A DNA stretch of 5,670 nucleotides, taken from assembly GCA_009903905.1 (NCBI GenBank), contig WYEI01000216.1, positions 1 through 5,670 of the forward strand, given 5' to 3'. A model generated the notes under the pieces. That model was not told where the DNA came from. It did no database searches and saw only the letters and a program-made list of their open reading frames with translations. Positions 1 to 4,375 of the stretch are shown piece by piece (the stretch's first letter is position 1; every line of letters starts with the position of its first letter). Source of the DNA: Pyrobaculum sp. (GTDB taxonomy: Archaea > Thermoproteota > Thermoprotei > Thermoproteales > Thermoproteaceae). The translations under genes were made by a program, and so were the position numbers.

Positions 1-224
1 GGCGCTGTTTATCGACAAGCCGCCGTTGGCCTCGTAGGTATACGCCGCCGGCACCACGCGGGATCTCGCCGCCAGCCTTATGACGCCGACGCGGCCGAGG
101 CCCTCCGGGGCGACGAGCTCCTCCGCGTTTACGAGACGGACAGAGACCCCCAGCTCCCTAAGTGCGTTTAGGAGAAGCTTCTCGTCAAGCCGAGCGACGT
201 CGTAGACGAAGTCGATTTCCCCAT
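1..224 (-). CDS. lysX: LysX/RimK-family ATP-grasp ligase, N-terminal part (partial, start irregular)
   Basis: The minus strand encodes the pre-ATP-grasp N-terminus of a RimK/LysX-type ligase, cut by the left window edge. Visible hallmarks are the opening strand IDFVYDVARLDEK, a RELGVSV turn, and the segment VGVIRLAARS followed by a helix and LSINSA. In LysX these match the strand-helix-GVxxINS region. LysX is known to ligate glutamate or 2-aminoadipate to the carrier protein LysW in archaeal lysine/arginine synthesis; MptN- or RimK-like paralogues share this fold, so the exact substrate is inferred. The coding frame has no ATG, GTG or TTG between an upstream in-frame TAG (268-270) and the conserved strand. 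The only sensible ATG (222-224) is leaderless-spaced from a TATA box but sits one base out of frame. One extra G in the GGGG run would join it to the gene as M-G-E-I-D-F. Confidence 0.65.
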
Positions 225-244
225 CGCCACACGGAACAGCCCTC

Positions 245-252
245 TTTATAAA
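245..252 (-). promoter_or_regulatory. TATA box of the lysX-like gene
   Basis: On the minus strand this reads TTTATAAA, centred 24.5 bases before the ATG at 224-222. That is the same geometry as other leaderless genes in the window. It supports the out-of-frame ATG as the real initiation point. Confidence 0.6.
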
Positions 253-287
253 TCTATTTCCTAATACCTAGATACTGCCCACAGCTC

Positions 288-298
288 TTATATATATA
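288..298 (+). promoter_or_regulatory. TATA box of the 69-aa membrane protein gene
   Basis: TTATATATATA lies with its first eight bases centred about 22.5 bases before the ATG at 314, predicting a leaderless transcript. An earlier ATG at 303 is closed by TGA after four codons and is not the gene start. Confidence 0.6.
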
Positions 299-313
299 GC
301 ACATGCTTACCAC

Positions 314-523
314 ATGAAGACAGGTGTTGTCCTCGCCCTCAGCTTTCTGGCGCTGGCCCTAGGCGGCCTCTTCCTCGTCTCGACCCTCAGCAACCCGTCG
401 CTGGACTTGTGGATACTAGCCAGAGACCTCGGCCTCTCGCTGGCCGCGGTCTCCGCCGGCGTGGCGGCGCCTCTCCTCCACAGGAAGTTCACCAGCGACG
501 AGGGGGAGGCAGCGAATAATTAA
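314..523 (+). CDS. Small two-helix membrane protein, copy A of a tandem pair (69 aa)
   Basis: I do not recognise a named family. The protein has two hydrophobic segments, about residues 4-25 and 39-56, joined by a short loop STLSNPSLDLWILARDL and ending in a basic/polar tail (HRKFTSDEGEAANN). It is predicted to be an integral membrane hairpin. It aligns along its whole length with the next gene: about 29 of 60 positions are identical by hand, including LFL(V/I)ST, SxPSxD, ARDL, the GV-A-P block and the R-F-T end. The start is fixed by the TATA box 22-23 bases upstream. Its stop codon lies inside the promoter of the next gene, so each copy probably has its own start site. The conserved polar loop suggests a binding or assembly role, which is inference only. 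Confidence 0.8.
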   Translation: MKTGVVLALSFLALALGGLFLVSTLSNPSLDLWILARDLGLSLAAVSAGVAAPLLHRKFTSDEGEAANN

Positions 524-527
524 ATAC
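520..527 (+). promoter_or_regulatory. TATA box of the 63-aa paralogue, overlapping the preceding stop codon
   Basis: TTAAATAC is centred 22.5 bases before the ATG at 546 and contains the TAA stop (521-523) of copy A. The distance matches the box of copy A, so the promoter seems to have been duplicated together with the gene. Confidence 0.5.
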
Positions 528-545
528 CTCCACTTTTCCCCAGTC

Positions 546-737
546 ATGAACACTAAGCCGCTGGTATACGGCCTCAGCGCAGTCGCGGTTGTCCTGGGCC
601 TCCTCTTCCTCATAAGCACCATCTCCGCCCCCTCCCAAGACCCGGTCATATTTGCGAGGGATCTGGTGACCTCGGTGCTGGCCATAGCACTAGGAGTCCT
701 CGCCCCCATCCTCATCAGGCGGTTCACCAGGGAATAG
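546..737 (+). CDS. Small two-helix membrane protein, copy B of a tandem pair (63 aa)
   Basis: This is a paralogue of the preceding gene and has the same plan. Helix 1 is about residues 5-26, the loop is STISAPSQDPVIFARDL, helix 2 is about residues 41-57, and a short basic end RRFTRE closes the protein. It lacks the acidic/polar tail extension of copy A. The shared loop motif S-T-x-S-x-P-S-x-D then A-R-D-L is the best-conserved part, while the hydrophobic stretches have drifted more. That pattern suggests selection on the loop rather than a generic membrane anchor. Function is unknown, and no signal-peptidase or lipobox motif is visible. The 22-base gap after copy A and the separate TATA box indicate independent but perhaps co-regulated transcription. 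Confidence 0.8.
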   Translation: MNTKPLVYGLSAVAVVLGLLFLISTISAPSQDPVIFARDLVTSVLAIALGVLAPILIRRFTRE

Positions 738-770
738 TTTCGGGGAACCCGCCGCATTTCAGCGGTAATA

Positions 771-778
771 TATTAATA
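771..778 (+). promoter_or_regulatory. TATA box of the 72-aa / 144-aa gene pair
   Basis: TATTAATA within an A/T stretch (766-779) is centred 24.5 bases before the ATG at 799. It is the only promoter-like sequence seen for the two overlapping genes that follow. Confidence 0.55.
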
Positions 779-798
779 ACAGCGCCTTCAGTACCACC

Positions 799-1017
799 AT
801 GAGGTTTAAGGACTTCCTAAACAGCCTCGACGACCCCCTCAAGTTTTACCTCCAGTACAGCCTAAAGAGGCTGGGCCTCACCCTTGACAACGTCGAGGAG
901 GAGGAGGCGATGCAGGTGGTGGCCGAGGCCGCCGGCCCCCACATCGCCGAAGTCCTCTACGAGATGTACCTAGAGGTTAAGCAAGGCAAGAAGAAGCTCG
1001 TCGCCGTAAGTGCTTAG
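799..1017 (+). CDS. Small conserved-looking hypothetical protein (72 aa)
   Basis: I do not recognise this protein. It is soluble, charged and largely helical. It opens with MRFKDFLNSLDDPLKFYL, then has an amphipathic LKRLGL segment, an acidic cluster (EEEE, about residues 33-36), a long helix through EAAGPHIAEVLYEMYLEVK, and a lysine cluster (KKK). No cysteines or metal-binding motifs are present. The start is supported by leaderless spacing to the TATA box at 771-778. The stop overlaps the GTG start of the next gene by 8 bases, so the two are very likely translated from one mRNA. The acidic/basic helical character would suit a small partner or adaptor of the downstream protein, but that is inference from the coupling alone. 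Confidence 0.75.
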   Translation: MRFKDFLNSLDDPLKFYLQYSLKRLGLTLDNVEEEEAMQVVAEAAGPHIAEVLYEMYLEVKQGKKKLVAVSA

Positions 1018-1444
1018 CCAGCTGACCCCGCAGGCATTCGCCCCGCTGGAGGCGGTTTTTAAGAGGGGCAGGTTTAAAGAGGAGTTCAACGTCGAGGTCA
1101 AGCTGGGCGGTGTCCACCTCTGCCACATAAAGATCTTCACCGGGAGGCCGCCTCACTACAAGCCCTGGGCTGAGGTCTTCAACATGAGCCCCCGCTTCGT
1201 GGGGGGCCCCTGGGAGGGGCACATATACTGCGTCTTGCACCGCTTCATGGAGCCCGGCGACACGCTGTATGTGGAGTACGTGGATGACCCGGACACCTTC
1301 GCCGCTCTCCGCCGCGGCGTCCCGCCGCGCGAGACTAGACTCGGCAGGTTGCTCACGCTGTGCGGCTTCCGCGTCGTTAAGGACTGGTACTTCCCAGAGG
1401 GCTGGCTGGAAGGCGGGATGAAGCTACAGGCGGAGAAGGTGTAG
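1010..1444 (+). CDS. Hypothetical protein, possibly DUF1122 family (144 aa)
   Basis: This is a compact alpha/beta protein. Notable stretches are a central GGPWEGHIYCVLHRF, then EPGDTLYVEYVDDP, GVPPRETRLGRLL, and near the end CGFRVVKDWYFPEGWLEGG. The last blocks resemble, from memory, the archaeal DUF1122 family (function unknown); I could not confirm this by search, and the rest of the protein should be compared for length. Residues worth noting are the VEY, PPxxTRLG and KDWYFPEG motifs, which look like conserved pocket elements. The start is GTG at 1010, overlapping the stop of the 72-aa gene by 8 bases in another frame. The next in-frame ATG is deep inside the protein, so translational coupling is likely. 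No promoter is seen for this gene alone. Confidence 0.75.
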   Translation: MLSQLTPQAFAPLEAVFKRGRFKEEFNVEVKLGGVHLCHIKIFTGRPPHYKPWAEVFNMSPRFVGGPWEGHIYCVLHRFMEPGDTLYVEYVDDPDTFAALRRGVPPRETRLGRLLTLCGFRVVKDWYFPEGWLEGGMKLQAEKV

Positions 1445-1515
1445 ACTCGGCCGCGGGCGGGCCCTTCATTCTGCCGCAGACACGGCCGTCGAGCCCAGCA
1501 TCTACACCTCCCACA

Positions 1516-1524
1516 TTTATAAAA
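1516..1524 (+). promoter_or_regulatory. TATA box without a protein gene behind it
   Basis: TTATAAAAG lies in the gap between two convergent genes. About 25 bases downstream no start codon opens a useful frame, but GC-rich stem-loops begin. On the minus strand the same box leads only to an 11-codon frame. It is therefore best read as a candidate promoter for a non-coding RNA. Confidence 0.4.
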
Positions 1525-1535
1525 GTTACTCAGCA

Positions 1536-1610
1536 GCCGCTGTGTAATCAAGCGGAGCCGCGGGCGCCATCCCAGCCGCCGCGGCTAGACGCCGGGGGGC
1601 CGGCTTAAAA
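1536..1610 (+). ncRNA. Candidate structured RNA or hairpin cluster between convergent genes
   Basis: Three perfect stems lie side by side. CCGCT (1537-1541) pairs with AGCGG (1551-1555). AGCCGCGG (1556-1563) pairs with CCGCGGCT (1579-1586) around a 15-base loop. GCCGG (1591-1595) pairs with CCGGC (1600-1604) around GGGG, followed by TTAAAAA. A TATA box lies just upstream, putting a start near 1545. The first stem would straddle that start, so the RNA may hold only the last two. No tRNA T-arm, C/D box pair or RNase P core motif is visible. In a hyperthermophile with an A/T-poor genome, GC hairpins in a non-coding gap stand out. They could equally act as a roadblock or processing signal for the genes ending at 1444 and 1623. 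The rest of the 178-base gap holds nothing I recognise. Confidence 0.35.
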
Positions 1611-1622
1611 ACTGGTGCCTTA

Positions 1623-1787
1623 TTACTGCAACGAGGCGATCTGCGCTATCTCTCTGAGGAGCGCCGCTAGGTGCGGCGCCTTGGCGTTGAGCTTGTCGAC
1701 TGCTGTGGATGCGTCCTCCTCCGGGTTTACCCCGTATCTCCTGAGGCAGTGGGCGTGGGGGCCCAGGATTTGGATCACCGCCGCCAT
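1623..1787 (-). CDS. Small helical hypothetical protein (54 aa)
   Basis: This short minus-strand frame reads as a genuine protein: MAAVIQILGPHAHCLRR, then YGVNPEEDASTAVDKL, then APHLAALLREIAQIASLQ and TAA. Codon use (AGG/AGA, ATA, G/C in third positions) matches the neighbouring genes, while the overlapping frames give low-complexity Pro/Arg or Ser/Ala proteins. The ATG at 1787 lies 24.5 bases from a TATA box on the minus strand (TTTTTTAA, 1815-1808), the same spacing as in other genes here. An upstream in-frame ATG at 1802 would give 59 aa. The frame stays open and protein-like further upstream to a TAA at 1842-1844, so a 5'-truncated ancestor is possible. It is mostly helical and has one Cys and two adjacent His residues. 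Function is unknown. Confidence 0.6.
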   Translation of the reverse strand: MAAVIQILGPHAHCLRRYGVNPEEDASTAVDKLNAKAPHLAALLREIAQIASLQ

Positions 1788-1805
1788 GTGTATGCCGTAC
1801 ATCCA

Positions 1806-1846
1806 TTTTAAAAAATGTTCCGTAGCGGCGTCGAATATTTTTTAAG
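1806..1846. promoter_or_regulatory. Divergent promoter pair with a 9-bp inverted repeat
   Basis: TTAAAAAAT (1808-1816) and ATTTTTTAA (1837-1845) are perfect inverted copies separated by 20 bases. Read outward, each contains TTTTTTAA, the presumed TATA box. The right copy is centred 24.5 bases before the GTG at 1866, and the left copy 24.5 bases before the minus-strand ATG at 1787. The arrangement is consistent with two outward-facing leaderless promoters under shared control. Confidence 0.55.
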
Positions 1847-1865
1847 CAACTGAAGCGAGTGTGGC

Positions 1866-2828
1866 GTGTCTGATTTTGAGTTTCTCCGCGCCTACGTGGA
1901 GGCGCGGAACGTCGCATACGCCGACTTCCGCCTAGTCAGGCAGGTTGCTGAGAAGATAAGCAGAGGCGTGCCGCGGGCGGAGTTGACCGAGGAAGAGAGG
2001 CGGACTGCGGATCTTCTGTGGCATCTGGGGCTCGCCGTGGCGTCTCTAGGGAGAGGCTTGACGTACCGCGCTACTCCTCAGCTCCGCCGCGTGGCAGATG
2101 GCGACGTCTCTCTCCTCGCCGTCAGGCTGGCGCGGTGGACCCCCATGAAGTTGCTCCTCCGCTTCCTAGCCGACAAAGGCGGGAAGGCCTTTCTCGATGA
2201 GGTGGAGGAGAGTCTGGGAGGCAGGATGCTGGAGGTGACCGAGAGGTACCTCCCGGCGTTGAGGTTGGTGGGGCTACGGAGGCCCGTCAAGAAGCCTTAC
2301 AATAGACACGTCATAGAGGCCGTTCTGCTTAGGCTCGGCTCCGAGACGGGACTTCTCAAAGACGACAGGAAAAAGATGGCGTTGACGGAGCTAGCGGAGG
2401 AGTTGCTAGAGACGGAGTCTGTGGAGGTGGTGAGGACGGGCCCCAACAGCCCTGTGGTGCTCGCGGCCGTGGCCGCCGCGGCGGCCTCCGGCGGCCAGGT
2501 CCACCTGGTGTCTCCATGGATAGACAGAGAGGTCGCGGAGGCGCTGGCGCACCTCCTCGAAGGCAAGGCAGTGGTGGTTTCGAGACCGCCTAGAGAGAAG
2601 CCGCACGCAGATGCGCTTGCGCTGTTGGCTGAACGCGGAGAGGTTCTGTGCTACGACAAGCTACACACAAAAGCCGTGGCGGGGACCTCGGCCGTCGTCA
2701 CCAGCGCGAATCTGGTTAAGACCAGCCTCCTTAGGAACATAGAGACCGGGGTCTACTACCGCGAAACCCCCACCGCGCTTAAGCTACACCTAGAAGAAGT
2801 CGCCGCCTCGGGGAAGCCTTGTGGCTAG
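1866..2828 (+). CDS. Cytoplasmic PLD-like protein with N-terminal helical region (320 aa)
   Basis: The C-terminal third has a phospholipase D (PLDc_2-like) fold. VHLVSPWID (about 212-220) is the usual opening strand. CYDKLHTKAVAGTSAVVTSA (about 262-281) carries the HxK of the HKD motif (H267, K269) and, with the next residue N282, the closing S-x-N. It is followed by SLLRNIETGVYY, the typical R-N-x-E-x-G segment. The motif is two residues shorter than HxK(x4)D(x6)GSxN, and the aspartate position is not acidic. Residues 1-190 are helical and charged. WHLGLAVASLGRGLTYRATP and the MKLLLRFLADKGGKAFLDEV region could be winged-helix units. PLD-fold proteins with one motif usually dimerise and act on phosphodiesters such as nucleic acid; here catalysis is uncertain. 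There is no signal peptide or membrane segment. GTG 1866 is chosen because it lies 24.5 bases past the TATA box. Confidence 0.75.
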   Translation: MSDFEFLRAYVEARNVAYADFRLVRQVAEKISRGVPRAELTEEERRTADLLWHLGLAVASLGRGLTYRATPQLRRVADGDVSLLAVRLARWTPMKLLLRFLADKGGKAFLDEVEESLGGRMLEVTERYLPALRLVGLRRPVKKPYNRHVIEAVLLRLGSETGLLKDDRKKMALTELAEELLETESVEVVRTGPNSPVVLAAVAAAAASGGQVHLVSPWIDREVAEALAHLLEGKAVVVSRPPREKPHADALALLAERGEVLCYDKLHTKAVAGTSAVVTSANLVKTSLLRNIETGVYYRETPTALKLHLEEVAASGKPCG

Positions 2829-2903
2829 GCCACGCAACAGCCCCTCAACACGCGGCAAATGCGCCACGAGCGTCCGCTACCTGGAACCCAGCCGCGGCGG
2901 TCG

Positions 2904-3191
2904 TCACTCAGTGGGTAGAATACTGAAGTCTTGGAACTCGCCTCTGTACTCCTCCCACTGGACCTCCACAGCCTCCACCCTCGCGCCGGGGGGCCCCACC
3001 TTCGCCCACTCTATCACCTTCTCCACGGCGTCGCGAGAACCCTCGAGGACCGCTTCCACGGTCCTCCCGTCTGACCTGTTGCGGACCCACCCCGCGACGC
3101 CGTAGTGCGTAGCCACGTCTTTCATGGCGCGGCGGAAGAAGACCCCCTGCACCTTCCCCCTAACGAAGAGGTGGGCCCTTACGCGCTCCAT
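2904..3191 (-). CDS. acyP: Acylphosphatase (95 aa)
   Basis: This is a complete acylphosphatase of normal size. The enzyme hydrolyses the carboxyl-phosphate bond of acyl phosphates such as carbamoyl or acetyl phosphate. The signature is present near the N-terminus as FVRGKVQGVFFRRAM (R11 in GKVQGVFFR is the phosphate-binding arginine region). GWVRNRSDGRTVEAVLEG carries the catalytic asparagine (N38). The end, WEEYRGEFQDFSIL, forms the last strand of the ferredoxin-like fold. It is cytosolic, with no signal or extra domain. The start ATG at 3191 is 22-23 bases from the A/T block shared with deoC, so the two genes diverge with their starts 40 bases apart. It ends 75 bases from the convergent PLD-like gene; that gap holds nothing I recognise. 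Confidence 0.95.
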   Translation of the reverse strand: MERVRAHLFVRGKVQGVFFRRAMKDVATHYGVAGWVRNRSDGRTVEAVLEGSRDAVEKVIEWAKVGPPGARVEAVEVQWEEYRGEFQDFSILPTE

Positions 3192-3207
3192 ACCGGAGAC
3201 AACACAC

Positions 3208-3217
3208 TTTTTTATAT
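3208..3217. promoter_or_regulatory. Shared A/T block serving acyP (minus) and deoC (plus)
   Basis: TTTTTTATAT is the only TATA-like sequence in the 40 bases between the two divergent starts. On the minus strand it reads ATATAAAAAA, centred about 22.5 bases from the acyP ATG. On the plus strand it is about 20 bases from the deoC ATG, slightly shorter than elsewhere in this window. Confidence 0.5.
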
Positions 3218-3231
3218 CACTAACTCTCTCT

Positions 3232-3912
3232 ATGCTTCACCTCGTGGACTACGCCCTCCTAAAGCCGTATCTAACTCTAGAAGAGGTGAGACTAGGCGCA
3301 GAGAAGGCGGAGAAACTCGGCGTGGCTTCTTTCTGCGTAAACCCCGTCTACGTCCCGTACGTGCGAGACTCCCTGCGGCGGGTTAAGCTGTGCGCGGTGG
3401 TGGACTTCCCCTTCGGCGCCATGCCGACCCCCCTCCGGGTCAAGTTGGTGAGTTGGCTTGCCGACTGGGCCGAGGAGTTGGACGTGGTGGCGCCCATAGG
3501 CCTCGTCAAGTCTAGGAGGTGGTCGGAGGTGCGGCGTGATCTAATCAGCGTGGTGGGGGCCGCCGGCGGCAGGGTGGTAAAGGTCATAGTGGAGGAGCCC
3601 TACCTCACCGACGAGGAGCGGCACAGGGTGTACGACCTTGTGGCTGAGTCGGGGGCCCACTTCATAAAGAGCTCCACGGGTTTCGCCGAGGAGGCCTACG
3701 CGAGGCAACTGGGCAACCCAGTGCACTCCACGCCGGAGCGCGCCGCCGCCATCGCCAGATACATACGCGAGAAGGGCTACAAGCTGGGCGTCAAGATGGC
3801 GGGGGGGATAAGAACGGGGGAGCAGGCCCGCGCCATAATAGAGGCGGTGGGGTTTGGAGAGGACCCAGCCAGGATGAGGCTCGGCACCTCAACGCCGGAG
3901 GCGTTGCTTTGA
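3232..3912 (+). CDS. deoC: 2-Deoxy-D-ribose-5-phosphate aldolase (226 aa)
   Basis: The class I aldolase DERA cleaves 2-deoxyribose 5-phosphate to glyceraldehyde 3-phosphate and acetaldehyde. The TIM-barrel landmarks are all present. MLHLVDYALLKPYLT is the opening strand, with D6 and K11. CVNPVYVPYVRD follows, then VVDFPFGAMPT. ELDVVAPIG carries the proton-relay aspartate D84. FIKSSTGF carries the Schiff-base lysine K146, and GVKMAGGIR carries the second active-site lysine K188. RLGTSTPEALL closes the protein. Length equals that of the short archaeal enzymes, and from memory the sequence is very near the Pyrobaculum aerophilum DERA, which begins in the same way. A longer in-frame extension to ATG 3124 is rejected because it would run through the promoter and antisense to acyP. 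The gene ends 25 bases from the convergent winged-helix gene. Confidence 0.97.
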   Translation: MLHLVDYALLKPYLTLEEVRLGAEKAEKLGVASFCVNPVYVPYVRDSLRRVKLCAVVDFPFGAMPTPLRVKLVSWLADWAEELDVVAPIGLVKSRRWSEVRRDLISVVGAAGGRVVKVIVEEPYLTDEERHRVYDLVAESGAHFIKSSTGFAEEAYARQLGNPVHSTPERAAAIARYIREKGYKLGVKMAGGIRTGEQARAIIEAVGFGEDPARMRLGTSTPEALL

Positions 3913-3937
3913 TCTGTCGCCGCCGGCGTGGCGCGGT

Positions 3938-4330
3938 CTACTTGTCTTCGCCCACAGGTAGGTGGCTGGTTAGGAGCTTCCATAGGGCGAGGGACAACAC
4001 GCCTAGGGCCACCAAGATGGGTAGCGCTGGGAGGAGTTGGTCTATGAGGCTCTGCGCCTCGTGCTCCCTTCCCTCTCTTCTGAGCCGCGCGGCCTCCTCT
4101 GCCCTCCCCAGCACCTCCCGGCGCCATTCCTCCAGTTGCCTCCGCCCCGCCTCGGTCAAGACGTATCGCTCCCCGAAGAAGGTGGGTCTCCTCTCCACGA
4201 GCCTCTTCTCCTCCAGAAGCCGAATCACGGCGTAGATGTCGTGGGGCTCCAGGTCCAGAAGCCGCGCGATTTCCTCGGGCGCCTCACCGGCATCAATAGC
4301 CTCCAGCACCAGGTAATGTTCCATCTTCAC
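3938..4330 (-). CDS. Winged-helix regulator with C-terminal membrane anchor (130 aa)
   Basis: Residues up to about 75 form a MarR/PadR-like winged helix. HYLVLEAIDAGEAPEEIARL is followed by the recognition-type helix LEPHDIYAVIRLLEEKRLVE and the wing RRPTFFGERYVLTEAGRRQL. A charged, probably coiled helix follows (about 65-95, EEWRREVLGRAEEAARLRRE). One hydrophobic segment, PALPILVALGVLSLALWKLL (about 101-120), then ends in SHLPVGEDK. The protein should be a DNA-binding domain held at the cytoplasmic face of the membrane, a rare layout for one-component regulators. The start is GTG 4330, 24.5 bases past its TATA box; ATG 4324 (128 aa) is the alternative. It lies about 40 bases downstream of the secreted PLD gene, on the same strand, but has its own promoter. 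An inverted repeat overlaps that promoter and suggests autoregulation. Confidence 0.85.
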   Translation of the reverse strand: MKMEHYLVLEAIDAGEAPEEIARLLDLEPHDIYAVIRLLEEKRLVERRPTFFGERYVLTEAGRRQLEEWRREVLGRAEEAARLRREGREHEAQSLIDQLLPALPILVALGVLSLALWKLLTSHLPVGEDK

Positions 4331-4347
4331 AAGACCAGTAGCGCACC

Positions 4348-4375
4348 GCCTTAAAAAATATGTGGTGTTTAAGGC
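4348..4375. promoter_or_regulatory. Inverted repeat over the promoter of the winged-helix gene (candidate operator)
   Basis: GCCTTAAA (4348-4355) and TTTAAGGC (4368-4375) form a perfect 8-bp inverted repeat with a 12-base spacer and 20 bases between half-site centres, about two helical turns. The left half lies in the minus-strand TATA box (TATTTTTTAA, 4360-4351). The right half contains the stop codon of the upstream PLD gene. The geometry fits a dimeric winged-helix repressor that blocks TBP; a transcript hairpin is the alternative. Confidence 0.45.
4351..4360 (-). promoter_or_regulatory. TATA box of the winged-helix regulator gene
   Basis: The minus strand reads TATTTTTTAA, with its TTTTTTAA core centred 24.5 bases before GTG 4330. 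The 12-base string ATATTTTTTAAG around it (4361-4350) is identical to the promoter of the PLD-like gene at 1835-1846, which also uses a GTG start at the same distance. Confidence 0.6.

Noticed and set aside
1156..1551. A 131-codon minus-strand frame
   Set aside because: It lies antisense to the 144-aa gene, is rich in Ser, Pro and Arg, and has no matching promoter.
1545..1610. Possible tRNA or RNase P RNA in the hairpin region
   Set aside because: There is no T-arm consensus, no cloverleaf and none of the conserved RNase P core sequences.
1615..1845. A 76-codon plus-strand frame
   Set aside because: It is the antisense shadow of the 54-aa gene, with Ser/Ala runs and no promoter at leaderless distance.
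1585..1917. A 110-codon minus-strand frame with a Pro/Gly/Arg-rich product
   Set aside because: It has low-complexity composition and overlaps the start of the PLD-like gene. The neighbouring frame encodes a normal-looking 54-aa protein.
3124..3231. An in-frame upstream extension of deoC with 36 extra residues
   Set aside because: It would run through the shared promoter and antisense to the start of acyP. Its sequence is unlike any aldolase, and the family starts at the MxHLVDYALL strand.
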